Below, in pieces: positions 9,493 through 21,838 of a DNA stretch of 64,000 bases. Where the stretch lies: contig NZ_JAURYQ010000036.1 of assembly GCF_030653815.1 (NCBI RefSeq), positions 272,127 through 336,126 on the forward strand, in the 5' to 3' direction. The position numbers and the translations under genes are program-made. The stretch is from Rhodoferax sp. (GTDB lineage Bacteria > Pseudomonadota > Gammaproteobacteria > Burkholderiales > Burkholderiaceae_C). How positions within the stretch are numbered: position 1 is the stretch's first letter; the number at the start of each line of letters is the position of its first letter. Under the pieces are notes generated by a model. That model worked only from the letters and a program-made list of their open reading frames with translations, searched no databases and was not told the DNA's origin.

Positions 9493-10209
9493 ATGACGAA
9501 TGCGCCGTCTTCAAGGCCCAGAGCTGTCGTCTTGCTCAGTGGCGGGCTTGACTCGACAACGGTTCTGGCCATCGCAAGAGAGCAGGGTTTTGAGCCTTAT
9601 GCACTGAGTTTTCATTATGGCCAACGCCATATCCAGGAATTGGTTGCTGCTGAATCTGTCGCGCGTTCTCAAGGAGTGGTTAAGCATGTGGTGGCTCAAA
9701 TCGATCTTCGCGAGTTTGGTGGCTCGGCGCTTACGGCAGATATAGCCGTGCCCAAGGGTCGGACCGCAGTCGACATGTCAGACGGCATACCGATTACCTA
9801 TGTTCCGGCTCGAAATACGGTTTTCTTGAGCTTTGCATTGGCTTGGGCTGAGACCTTGGGGGCCTCGGATATCTTTATCGGCGTCAATGCGCTTGACTAT
9901 TCTGGTTACCCTGACTGCCGCCCGGAATACATTGCTGCTTACGAAACCATGGCCAATCTGGCAACCAAGGCGGGCGTTGAGGGTATTCAAAAATTAAAGA
10001 TACACACACCACTGATCAGCCTGACCAAGGCGCAGATCGTGCAAGAGGGCATGCGTCTTGGCGTTGATTATGCAGAAACCAGCAGTTGTTATGACCCGGG
10101 CGAGGATGGCAAGCCTTGCGCTGCCTGCGATTCTTGCGTTCTGCGCGCCAAAGGCTTTGCCGAAGCCGGTCTGAAAGACCCGCTGTACATTCGTTTTGGG
10201 ATGGTTTGA
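9493..10209 (+). CDS. queC: 7-cyano-7-deazaguanine synthase QueC
   Basis: [12 protein letters not shown]-loop and C-terminal Cys cluster [20 protein letters not shown]. Confidence 0.95.
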   Translation: MTNAPSSRPRAVVLLSGGLDSTTVLAIAREQGFEPYALSFHYGQRHIQELVAAESVARSQGVVKHVVAQIDLREFGGSALTADIAVPKGRTAVDMSDGIPITYVPARNTVFLSFALAWAETLGASDIFIGVNALDYSGYPDCRPEYIAAYETMANLATKAGVEGIQKLKIHTPLISLTKAQIVQEGMRLGVDYAETSSCYDPGEDGKPCAACDSCVLRAKGFAEAGLKDPLYIRFGMV

Positions 10210-10211
10210 AA

Positions 10212-11306
10212 ATGCAAGTCAAGACCCTCTTCACTGCCTCCGCCGGATTTGAGGCTGCAAGACATGTCGATGTCCTGCCAGTAGGTCACCGCTCCCGGCG
10301 TTTACATGGGCACAGTTTTTTGGCAACGGTGCGGTGCGCGCCTCCCGAAGGATGGGCGCATTTCCCGGGGGGTGAAGTTGACCGGCTTCGCGCCGAGCTT
10401 GAATTGGTCATTTCGCAACTGGATTACCGTTTGCTCAATGAGCAGGTTCAGCAACCCACTGACGAAAACCTGGCACGCTGGGTTCGTCAAAATCTGCATG
10501 TTCCCGGGATTGAGCGGATTGGCATTCAAAGCACGGCGCATGAAGGTGTCGATCTTGACCTCGCTGGTAACGCGCACGTTTGGCGGCGCTACATTTTCCA
10601 GTCAGCGCACCGATTGCCCAATGTGCCTGCCGGGCATCAATGTGGACGCATGCATGGGCATGGATTTGAAGTCATCGTTCATGCGAATCAGGACCTCGGC
10701 AGCCGTGATCTGAGCATTGATTACGACCGGCTTGACGAGGTGTGGGCGCCGTTTCAAAAGCAGCTTGATTTTGCCTGCTTGAACGACTTGCCGGGCTTGC
10801 AGAATCCGACGAGCGAAATGCTGTCGAGCTGGTTTTGGGAACGCATCAAGCCTGAGTTGCCGGAACTTTCCTGGATCACCGTTTTTGAAACGGGTTCATG
10901 TGGTGCCAACTTTGATGGAAAAAGTTACCGGATCTGGAAAGATCTGACCCTTGACAGTGCTTTGCAGCTCAAACGTGCGCCGGATGGCAGCCCATTGCGG
11001 CGGATTCATGGGCACACCTACACCCTGCGTCTTCACCTTTCGGCGCCGTTGGACCAAGTCATGGGTTGGACGGTCGACTTCGGGGACGTGAAAGAGTTGT
11101 TCAATCCAATTTTCAAGTCCCTGGACCATCGTCCCTTGCATGAGATTGCTGACCTTGCTGATTGCGACACAGCCAGTATTGCCGCATGGATCCTCAAAAA
11201 GGCGCGCATTCAACTCCCGCAACTCGACCGCGTGGACCTTTACGAAACACGGGGTTGCGGCGCCATTGTTTCTGTGGGCGGTGAGGGGCCGGCATTGCCG
11301 TTGTGA
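10212..11306 (+). CDS. queD: Three-domain QueD-like (6-carboxytetrahydropterin synthase / PTPS family) protein, 364 aa
   Basis: Three copies of the QueD core, each with an HGH motif: FEAARHVDVLPVGHRSRRLHGHSF, FQSAHRLPNVPAGHQCGRMHGHGF, LDSALQLKRAPDGSPLRRIHGHTY; between queC and queE. Confidence 0.9.
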   Translation: MQVKTLFTASAGFEAARHVDVLPVGHRSRRLHGHSFLATVRCAPPEGWAHFPGGEVDRLRAELELVISQLDYRLLNEQVQQPTDENLARWVRQNLHVPGIERIGIQSTAHEGVDLDLAGNAHVWRRYIFQSAHRLPNVPAGHQCGRMHGHGFEVIVHANQDLGSRDLSIDYDRLDEVWAPFQKQLDFACLNDLPGLQNPTSEMLSSWFWERIKPELPELSWITVFETGSCGANFDGKSYRIWKDLTLDSALQLKRAPDGSPLRRIHGHTYTLRLHLSAPLDQVMGWTVDFGDVKELFNPIFKSLDHRPLHEIADLADCDTASIAAWILKKARIQLPQLDRVDLYETRGCGAIVSVGGEGPALPL

Positions 11307-11309
11307 CGC

Positions 11310-11945
11310 ATGACCTATACAGTCAAAGAAATTTATTACACCTTGCAAGGCGAGGGCGGCCAAGCGGGTCGCGCCGCCGTCTTTTGCAGATTCACGGGTT
11401 GCAATTTGTGGACGGGTCGCGAAGAGGACCGGTCCAAAGCGGTGTGTCAATTTTGTGACACCGACTTTATTGGAGCGGATGGTCCAGGCGGCGGGAAGTT
11501 TGCCTCCGCTGAGGCGTTGGCGCAGGCGGTCCTCAAGCATTGGCCCACAGGTTCAGGTGGCAAGCCACTGGTTGTTTTCACCGGTGGTGAACCGCTGCTG
11601 CAACTGGATGAAGCCTTGGTGGACGCGCTGCATGCGGCAGGTTTTGAGATCGCGGTTGAAACCAACGGTACCCAACCCGCACCTGAAGGGCTCGACTGGA
11701 TCTGCGTCAGCCCCAAGGCCGACGCCGAGCTGGTGTTGAAGCGCGGCACTGAACTCAAGTTGGTGTTCCCACAACTCAGCGCGATGCCGGAACGCTTTGC
11801 TGAACTCGATTTTCAGCATTTCTTTCTACAACCCATGGATGGGATTGAAGGCAAGAAGAATACGCAAAAAGCCATCGCCTACTGCTTGCAGCACCCCCAA
11901 TGGCGTTTGAGCATCCAAACCCATAAAGTTATCGGCATTGCCTGA
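11310..11945 (+). CDS. queE: 7-carboxy-7-deazaguanine synthase QueE (radical SAM)
   Basis: YYTLQGEGGQAGRAAVFCRFTGCNLW...CQFCDTDF; FTGGEPLLQ. Confidence 0.93.
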   Translation: MTYTVKEIYYTLQGEGGQAGRAAVFCRFTGCNLWTGREEDRSKAVCQFCDTDFIGADGPGGGKFASAEALAQAVLKHWPTGSGGKPLVVFTGGEPLLQLDEALVDALHAAGFEIAVETNGTQPAPEGLDWICVSPKADAELVLKRGTELKLVFPQLSAMPERFAELDFQHFFLQPMDGIEGKKNTQKAIAYCLQHPQWRLSIQTHKVIGIA

Positions 11946-11984
11946 CCGAAAGAAAAATCATTCTGGAAAAGTGAAGCCCGCTCT

Positions 11985-12638
11985 TTAGCGCGCCCTCGAA
12001 GCCATCAACAGCACCACCAGCGCCCCGGCGCCGCCATCGGCCGGCTTGGCTTGCACAAAGGCCAGCACCTCGTTTTTTTGCACCAGCCAGCTGTGCACCC
12101 GGCTTTTCAGAATGGGCGCCTTGCCCGGTGAACCCAGGCCCTTGCCGTGCACCACGCGTACGCAGCGAATGCCCTGCTTGTGCGCTTCGCGGATGAAGAT
12201 GCTCAGGGCTTCGCGCGCGTCGTCGCGGCGCAGGCCGTGCAGGTCCAACTGGCGCTGGATGGACCAGTCGCCACGGCGCAGCTTGCGCGTCACATCAGTG
12301 CCGATGCCGGGGCGGCGAAAGCTCAGGTGCTCGTCGGTTTCGAGCAGCGTCGAGACGTCAAACTCGTCGCTGATGGCTTCTTTCAACACCGCTTTTTCAT
12401 CACGCTGGTATTGCATCGCCTGCGGCATTTTGGGCGCGGGCTTGTGGTGCAGTTTGCGCTTGTCGGGCAGCGGCTTGACGGCACCCGCGGCCCGCACGAA
12501 CAAGTCCTTGTCGCTGGCGGCCTGCTGGACCGCCTTGACCTGCTGGCTGGCCTGCAGGATGCGTTGTTGGGCTTGCGCGGCGATGGCCCGCTTGACCACT
12601 TTCAGGTCACTCAGGGCCTTGACTTTGACTGCTGTCAC
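11985..12638 (-). CDS. Smr domain protein
   Basis: [55 protein letters not shown]. Confidence 0.9.
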   Translation of the reverse strand: MTAVKVKALSDLKVVKRAIAAQAQQRILQASQQVKAVQQAASDKDLFVRAAGAVKPLPDKRKLHHKPAPKMPQAMQYQRDEKAVLKEAISDEFDVSTLLETDEHLSFRRPGIGTDVTRKLRRGDWSIQRQLDLHGLRRDDAREALSIFIREAHKQGIRCVRVVHGKGLGSPGKAPILKSRVHSWLVQKNEVLAFVQAKPADGGAGALVVLLMASRAR

Positions 12639-13336
12639 AGCAAGCCCCGCTCGGCCATGCTCAGCGCCTCGCCCGGGGCCACGATGACGTGGTCGAGCAC
12701 CCGCACATCGATGAGCGCCAGCGTGGTTTTGAGGGTTTGTGTCAGCATCTCGTCGGCGCGTGAGGGCTGCACCGAACCGCTCGGGTGATTGTGCGCCAGC
12801 ACCACGGCGGCGGCTTGGTGTTTGAGCGCACGCAACACCACTTCACGCGGGTACACGCTGGTTTGGGTCAAGGTGCCCTGAAACATTTCGTCATAAGACA
12901 ACAGCCGATTCTGCACGTCCAGGAACAGCACCGTAAACACCTCCTGCTGCCGAGCAGCGAGCTTCAGTTGTAAAAACTGCTTGACCGCGTCGGGTGTGGC
13001 AAAAACGGTGCGCTCCTGCAGCCGCTGCGACAGGGCGCGGCGGGCCAGCTCCAGCACCGCCAACAGTTCGGAACGCTTGGCCGGGCCCAGGCCCTTGACC
13101 GGTTTGAGGTCTTCGGCGGTGGCGTTAAGTAGCCCGGCAATGCCGTCAAAGCCATTCTGGCCGTCGGCGCCAGGCTTGATGTCGAGCAGTTCGCGCGCCA
13201 ACTGAAACACGCCCTTGCCCTTGATGCCGGTACGCAGCAGCAGCGCCAGCAACTCCACGTCGCTCAAAGCGCCAGGGCCGCGCGCCAGCATCTTTTCGCG
13301 CGGGCGGGCATCGGGGGGCAGGTCTTTGAGGGGCAT
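12635..13336 (-). CDS. radC: RadC/JAB-domain DNA repair-type protein
   Basis: [24 protein letters not shown] motif AHNHPSG. Start placed at 13336; the upstream extension in the ORF track is antisense to the FKBP gene. Confidence 0.92.
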   Translation of the reverse strand: MPLKDLPPDARPREKMLARGPGALSDVELLALLLRTGIKGKGVFQLARELLDIKPGADGQNGFDGIAGLLNATAEDLKPVKGLGPAKRSELLAVLELARRALSQRLQERTVFATPDAVKQFLQLKLAARQQEVFTVLFLDVQNRLLSYDEMFQGTLTQTSVYPREVVLRALKHQAAAVVLAHNHPSGSVQPSRADEMLTQTLKTTLALIDVRVLDHVIVAPGEALSMAERGLL

Positions 13337-13423
13337 GGTGCAGGCTTTTACAATTGTCTGCAGTTTATGCCAGCCCCTCACCGGTTTCGACTTCGGGGGC
13401 ATTACAGAATTCACAGGAACTTC

Positions 13424-13884
13424 ATGACGACCTCTTGCCCTACCGTTCAAACCGGTTCTTTCCTGACCCTGCATTACCGCCTGAGCGGCCCGGCCGGTGA
13501 CGTGGTCAATACCTTTGCATCGGCCCCGGCCACGCTGACCCTGGGCACCGGTGAGCTCTCGCCGGCGCTGGAGGCGCACCTGATGGGCCTGGCCGAAGGT
13601 AGCCGCACCCGCTTTGAATTGGCAGCGGGTGAGGCTTTCGGTCCACGCAGCCCCGACATGATGCAGTGGATGGCGCGCAAGGAGTTGCTGGACCTGGGCG
13701 GCGCCAATGAGAGCTACGCCGTGGGCGATGTGGTCAAGTTCCCCACGCCCGACGGCCAGGGCGAATTTGCCGGCGTGATCGTGGACTTTCGCAGCGACCA
13801 CAAGGGCGAGGCCGTGCTGTTTGACTTCAACCACCCGCTGGCGGGCCAGCCGGTGACGTTTGAAGTCCAGCTGATCGGGGTGCT

Positions 13885-13888
<4 letters not shown>
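13424..13888 (+). CDS. FKBP-type peptidyl-prolyl isomerase (SlpA/FkpB-like)
   Basis: [21 protein letters not shown]...[19 protein letters not shown]; overlaps ispH start. Confidence 0.87.
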
Positions 13889-16731
<2,843 letters not shown>

Positions 16732-16760
16732 GCCTCGACCCCGCCTCATTACAATGGCCG

Positions 16761-16843
16761 CTTCACCGGGGGTGTCCGTTGCAAGACGGTCTGAGACAGT
16801 CCCCTTACCTGATCTGGATCATGCCAGCGTAGGGAGCGTGAAG
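16761..16843 (+). ncRNA. TPP (THI-element) riboswitch
   Basis: CTTCAC/GTGAAG closing stem; GGGGTG...CTGAGA...ACCTGATCTGGATCATGCCAGCGTAGGGA core; upstream of thiB. Confidence 0.95.
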
Positions 16844-16917
16844 GCTTGAAGGTCTGCTGCCAGCCGGTTCGCCTCGTGCCCGGCGCCCCTTGCGTTGGCG
16901 CATTGAAAGGCTTTGCC

Positions 16918-17940
16918 ATGAACCGTCGTTTGTTTACCCTGGCCGCCACTGTGCTGGCCGCTGTGTCTGTGTCAACCCCAACGCTTGCCGCTGATGAACT
17001 CCGCGTGATGGTGCACAGCTCGTTTGCCTTGCCCAAACCCCTGCTGGCGCAGTTCGAGGCGCAAAACGGCATCAAGCTGGCCATCATCAAGGGCGGTGAT
17101 GCGGGTGAGATGCTCAACAAGCTCATTCTGACGCGGGCCCAGCCTGTGGCCGATGCGGTGTTTGGCATCGACAACACCCTGGTTGGCAAGGCCTTGGCGG
17201 CCGGCGTGCTGGAACCCACATTGCCGCAAACCACAACTGCCCCTGACGCCAATCTGGGCCCGGCGCTGGCCGCTGTGGACTATGGTTTTGTCACCCTGAA
17301 CTACGACAAGGCGGCAGTGGCCAAGGGCGGCGTGGCCTTGCCCAAGACCTTGCAGGACTTGACCCTGCCCGCTTACAAGGGCTGGCTGGTCACGCCCAAC
17401 CCGGCCACCAGCAGCACCGGTTATGCCTTTTTGCTGGCCACCATCTCTGCAATGGGTGAAGAGAGCGCCTTTGCTTGGTGGGCGCAGATGCGTGGCAACG
17501 GTCTGAAAGTGGTGAAGGGCTGGAGCGAAGCCTATTACACCGACTTTGCCCGCAACAAGGGCGCTTACCCGTTGGTGGTGAGCTACGCCACCAGCCCGGC
17601 AGCTGAAGTCTTTTACAGCAAGGACAAGATCACCGAGGCGCCCACAGCCAGCCTGAACCTGCCCGGCGGTGTTTTCCGCCAGGTGGAAGGCGTGGGCCTG
17701 GTCAAGGGCGGCAGCCAGCGTCAAGCCGCGCTGAAGTTTGTCGACTTCATGCGCTCCGGGCCGGTGCAGCAAGCGCTGCAGACCGAGATGTGGATGTACC
17801 CGGCGCAGGTCGGCACCGCCCGCGCCGAGGTGATGCGCCACGCCGCCGAGCCTGTCGCCTTCGAAGCGCCGGCCGCGCAGGTGATCGTCAGCCAGGGCGC
17901 CGCGTGGGTGGCGCGCTGGACCAAGGTGGTGTTGAAGTAG
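16918..17940 (+). CDS. thiB: Thiamine ABC transporter substrate-binding protein
   Basis: Signal peptide, ThiB-like sequence, downstream of TPP riboswitch and upstream of thiP/thiQ. Confidence 0.93.
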   Translation: MNRRLFTLAATVLAAVSVSTPTLAADELRVMVHSSFALPKPLLAQFEAQNGIKLAIIKGGDAGEMLNKLILTRAQPVADAVFGIDNTLVGKALAAGVLEPTLPQTTTAPDANLGPALAAVDYGFVTLNYDKAAVAKGGVALPKTLQDLTLPAYKGWLVTPNPATSSTGYAFLLATISAMGEESAFAWWAQMRGNGLKVVKGWSEAYYTDFARNKGAYPLVVSYATSPAAEVFYSKDKITEAPTASLNLPGGVFRQVEGVGLVKGGSQRQAALKFVDFMRSGPVQQALQTEMWMYPAQVGTARAEVMRHAAEPVAFEAPAAQVIVSQGAAWVARWTKVVLK

Positions 17941-17961
17941 GCACGTTTTCCGTGCTTTGAA

Positions 17962-19617
17962 GTGCCTCAATTGATCTCTTTTGTACGTGGTCGCTCACAA
18001 GGCAGCCTGTGGCTCGCCTTGCTCCCCGCTGCGGCGTTGCTGCTGTTGCTGATCGCCCCCCTGGCCCGGCTGGCGGTGACCGGCTTCACTGGTGAGGCCA
18101 GCTGGCCGGGTGCTACCAGCAGCAACTGGTCAGTCTGGGCTCCGTGGCAAGACGACTACCTGCGCTGGCGCGTGTTGTGGTCGCTGGCGCAGGCGGGCAT
18201 CACCTGTGTGCTGGCCTTTGGGCTGGGCCTGCCGCTGGCCTGGGTGCTGGCGCGGTTCGAGTTTGCCGGGCGCACCCTGGTGCTGCGCCTGCTGATGCTG
18301 CCCTTTGTGGTGCCGACGCTGGTGGCTGCCTTGGGTGTGCTGGCGTTGTGGGGGCCACGCGGCCTGCTCAGTGGCTGGCTTGGCGTTAATTTGCAGGACA
18401 CGCCCTGGCTGCTGCTGTACGGCAACCTGTTTTTTAACCTGTGCCTGGTGGTGCGCGCCGGCGTTGACGCGCTGGGCCAGGTCAACGCGCGCCAGGTGGC
18501 GGCGGCGCGGTCCTTGGGGGCCACGCCGTGGCGCGCCTTTTGGCGCATCGAGTGGCCGGCCATTGCGCCGTGGCTGATGTCGAGCCTGTGCCTGGTGTTC
18601 TTGTACTGCTTTGCCGGTTTCGGCCTGGCCCTGGTGCTGGGTGGCCAGCGTTTTGCCACGGTGGAGGTCGAAATCTACACCCTGGTGGCGCACGAGCTGC
18701 AACTGGGGCAGGCCAGTGTGCTGGCGCTGTGGATGCTGGTGCTCACCGGCGGTGTGGCGCTGCTCTACGCGCTGCTGGAAAAACGCCTGGCCGCGCCCAG
18801 TCGGGTGCAGCCGCTGGCACGCAGGCGACCACAAGGGGTGGCGCAGTGGTTGGCGTTGACGGCGGCATTGGCGATGTTGTTCGTTATTTGTGCCTTGCCG
18901 ATTCTGGCGATTGTGTGGCGGGCGCTGGAGGCTGGCTGGGTGATTTGGGCCACGCTGCTGGACGCTGAAGTTGCAGCAGCACTATGGAACACACTGCGGT
19001 TTTCCAGCATCGCCTTGTTGCTGGCCACCCTGCTGGGTGTGTTACACGCGCTGGCAGCGCAGCGTTCGGTGGCGTGGCGCGCGGCTGCTTTTTTGCCCTT
19101 TGTGGTGTCGCCGGTGACGGTGGCATTTGGTTTGCTGCTGTTGTACCCGGGCTGGACCGCCAGCCTGCCACTGCTGCTGGCGGCTTATGCCGTGCTGGCT
19201 TACCCGTTTGTGGCCAAGTCCATGGCCGCCGGGCTGGACAGTCTGCCGCCCCATGTGCTCCAAGCATCCCGCACGCTGGGCGCCAGTCCGCTGCGCACCT
19301 TTTGGCGTGTGACCCTGCCGCTGTTGCGCCCGGCCCTGCGCCGCGGCATGGCGTTCGCCGCCGCCACGGCGTTGGGCGAGTTTGCCGTGACCTTGTTTTT
19401 GTCGCGTCCCGAGTGGGCCACGCTGACCACCCTGATCTACCGGCGCCTGGGCCATCCGGGGGCCAGCAGCCTGGATCAGGCGTTTGTGCTGGCCAGTGTG
19501 TTGATGGGGTTGGCGCTGCTGGTTTTTTTGCTGATCGAGTGGCCGGTGAGGGATGGCCATGAGCGCAGGCGCCCGCCTGTCGGGGCCTTACCCGTGGGGA
19601 CTTTGCGCCATGCTTGA
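17962..19617 (+). CDS. thiP: Thiamine ABC transporter permease
   Basis: Two BPD-type permease halves; between thiB and thiQ. Confidence 0.92.
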   Translation: MPQLISFVRGRSQGSLWLALLPAAALLLLLIAPLARLAVTGFTGEASWPGATSSNWSVWAPWQDDYLRWRVLWSLAQAGITCVLAFGLGLPLAWVLARFEFAGRTLVLRLLMLPFVVPTLVAALGVLALWGPRGLLSGWLGVNLQDTPWLLLYGNLFFNLCLVVRAGVDALGQVNARQVAAARSLGATPWRAFWRIEWPAIAPWLMSSLCLVFLYCFAGFGLALVLGGQRFATVEVEIYTLVAHELQLGQASVLALWMLVLTGGVALLYALLEKRLAAPSRVQPLARRRPQGVAQWLALTAALAMLFVICALPILAIVWRALEAGWVIWATLLDAEVAAALWNTLRFSSIALLLATLLGVLHALAAQRSVAWRAAAFLPFVVSPVTVAFGLLLLYPGWTASLPLLLAAYAVLAYPFVAKSMAAGLDSLPPHVLQASRTLGASPLRTFWRVTLPLLRPALRRGMAFAAATALGEFAVTLFLSRPEWATLTTLIYRRLGHPGASSLDQAFVLASVLMGLALLVFLLIEWPVRDGHERRRPPVGALPVGTLRHA

Positions 19618-20254
19618 ACTGCGCCACATCAGCCAGAATTATGGCGACCGCGCCTTGCTGCAAGACATCATGCTGTCGGTGGTAGCCGGTGAAATTGTGG
19701 CGCTGCTGGGGCCGTCCGGAAGCGGTAAAAGCACGCTGCTGGCCATTGTGGCGGGCTTGCAGCAGCCCTTGAGTGGCAGTGTCTGGTTTGGCGGCCAGGA
19801 CATCACCAAGTTGCCCCCCGAGGAGCGCCGGTTCGCTTTGATGTTTCAGGACTTTGCCTTGTTTCCGCACCTCAATGTGCTCGATAACGTGGCCTTTGGT
19901 CTGATCGAGCAGCGGCTGAACAAGTCCAGGGCCAGGGCCAAAGCGCTGGAGATGCTGGTGCTGTTTGGCTTGGCCGACCATGCACGGCACAAGGTCTGGC
20001 ATTTGTCGGGTGGCGAGCAGCAGCGTGTGGCGCTGGCCCGCGCGCTGATCACCCAGCCGCGCGCACTGTTGCTGGACGAGCCCTTTTCTGCGCTGGACGC
20101 CGACCTGCGCACCAGCCTGCGCGACGAGTTCAAGGCCCGCATCCAGGCCGCCGGCATGCCGACGCTGCTGGTCACCCACGATGAACAGGAAGCCCGTGCC
20201 ATGGCTGCGCGCGCGGTGCGCCTGAGCGATGGCCATCTTGAGGCCTTGTGGTGA
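19610..20254 (+). CDS. thiQ: Thiamine ABC transporter ATP-binding protein
   Basis: Walker A GPSGSGKST, LSGGEQQRVALARAL; start overlaps thiP stop. Confidence 0.92.
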   Translation: MLELRHISQNYGDRALLQDIMLSVVAGEIVALLGPSGSGKSTLLAIVAGLQQPLSGSVWFGGQDITKLPPEERRFALMFQDFALFPHLNVLDNVAFGLIEQRLNKSRARAKALEMLVLFGLADHARHKVWHLSGGEQQRVALARALITQPRALLLDEPFSALDADLRTSLRDEFKARIQAAGMPTLLVTHDEQEARAMAARAVRLSDGHLEALW

Positions 20255-20299
20255 GCCTGCGCAAAACCCATGGCAGAGGTGTCAATTTGGATGTCTTGC

Positions 20300-20335
20300 G
20301 GGTCAGACCACTCGCGCAGCGACGTGCTCTGACCC
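20300..20335. repeat. Solitary REP-like imperfect hairpin
   Basis: GGGTCAGA-C-CAC-TCGC-gca-GCGA-C-GTG-C-TCTGACCC; outer 8-bp stem perfect, inner CAC/GTG and TCGC/GCGA pair. Confidence 0.45.
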
Positions 20336-20414
20336 CAACTGATTAGAGGCCTGAGTTCAATCGGATCATGCGGCGCGCCCGGTTCAAGGCTTCCAGCATA
20401 AACTTCTCTGCACC

Positions 20415-21830
20415 ATGAACCAGACCCTTACCCCGAGCCCGCTCGACACTGCGCTTGCGCTGCAGCGCCAGGCCTATTTGGCCCACCCTGTGCCCACGCT
20501 GGCCGAGCGCAAGGCGGATTTGCGCACCCTGCAACGCTTCGTGCGCGAGCACAAGGAGGCCCTGTGTGATGCCATCAGCGCCGACTATGGCCACCGCTCG
20601 CGTCACGAGACCCTGCTGGCCGAGGTGTTCCCGGTGGTGGACGGCATTGACCACGTTATCAAGCACCTGCCAGGCTGGATGAAGACACAGCGGCGTAACG
20701 TCGACCTGCGCACCTTCTTCGGCGCCAGCAACCGCGTGATACCGCAGCCGCTGGGCGTGGTGGGCGTGATCGTGCCGTGGAACTTTCCGCTCAACCTGAG
20801 CCTGGTGCCGCTGACGTCGATCTTCGCCGCGGGCAACCGCGCCATGGTCAAGATGAGTGAAAACTCACGCCACCTGGCGGCCTACCTGATAGCGCACATG
20901 CCGGCTTACTTCCCGCCGGAAAAGCTGCAGTTTTTTGATGAAACCGGGGGTGTGGGTATTGCCTTCTCACAGCTCAAATTCGACCATCTGCTGTTCACCG
21001 GCTCGGGCGCCACCGGGCGACTGGTGATGAGCGCTGCGGCGCAGAATCTGTGTCCGGTGACGCTGGAACTGGGAGGACGTTCGCCGGCCATCGTCTGCGA
21101 AGACTTCCCGGTGCGCGTGGCAGCCGAGCGCATCCTGTTCGTCAAATTCCTCAATGCCGGGCAGATCTGCACCACGGTCGACCACCTGTGGCTGCCGCAG
21201 GCCAAGGTGGAAGCCTTCGTGCAGGCGGCGCGCGAGATCGTGCCGGCGCGCTACCCGACGCTCGATTCACCCGACTACACATCGATCATCGACCAGCGTT
21301 CGTTCGATCGCCTGCTGGCCGCACTGGACGATGCGCGCGAGCGTGGCGCCACGTTGCTGCCGCTGCTGCCCGGCCCGGCCTTCGACGCCTCCGTGCGCAA
21401 GATCAACCCGCACATCGTGCTGGATGCACCGCCGGAGAGCGTGCTTTGGCAGCGCGAGATCTTCGGCCCCATCCTGCCGATCCGCGGTTACCGCTCGCTC
21501 GAAGAGGTGATTGACGCCGTCAACGCCGGCCCGCGGCCGCTGGCGGTCTATCCCTTCAGCCACGACCGAGGTACGGTGCGCGTGCTGCTGGAGCGCGTCA
21601 TGTCCGGCGGCGTGTCGGTCAACGATGCGCTGTTCCACGTCGGCCAGCACGACCTGCCCTTCGGCGGAGTGGGCGAATCGGGCATGGGCCACTACCACGG
21701 CCACGATGGCTTCAACACCTTCTCCAAGCTGAGGCCGGTGTTCTATCAGGGGCGCTTTCCGACGCTGAAATTCCTGATGCCGCCCTACGGCAAGCTGGCC
21801 GACCGCGTGCTGGCGTTTTTGATCCGCTAA
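20415..21830 (+). CDS. NAD(P)-dependent aldehyde dehydrogenase, coniferyl aldehyde dehydrogenase-like
   Basis: VIVPWNFPLNL, FTGSGATGRLV, LELGGRSP, FLNAGQICTTVD. Confidence 0.88.
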   Translation: MNQTLTPSPLDTALALQRQAYLAHPVPTLAERKADLRTLQRFVREHKEALCDAISADYGHRSRHETLLAEVFPVVDGIDHVIKHLPGWMKTQRRNVDLRTFFGASNRVIPQPLGVVGVIVPWNFPLNLSLVPLTSIFAAGNRAMVKMSENSRHLAAYLIAHMPAYFPPEKLQFFDETGGVGIAFSQLKFDHLLFTGSGATGRLVMSAAAQNLCPVTLELGGRSPAIVCEDFPVRVAAERILFVKFLNAGQICTTVDHLWLPQAKVEAFVQAAREIVPARYPTLDSPDYTSIIDQRSFDRLLAALDDARERGATLLPLLPGPAFDASVRKINPHIVLDAPPESVLWQREIFGPILPIRGYRSLEEVIDAVNAGPRPLAVYPFSHDRGTVRVLLERVMSGGVSVNDALFHVGQHDLPFGGVGESGMGHYHGHDGFNTFSKLRPVFYQGRFPTLKFLMPPYGKLADRVLAFLIR

Positions 21831-21838
21831 ATTTTCCG

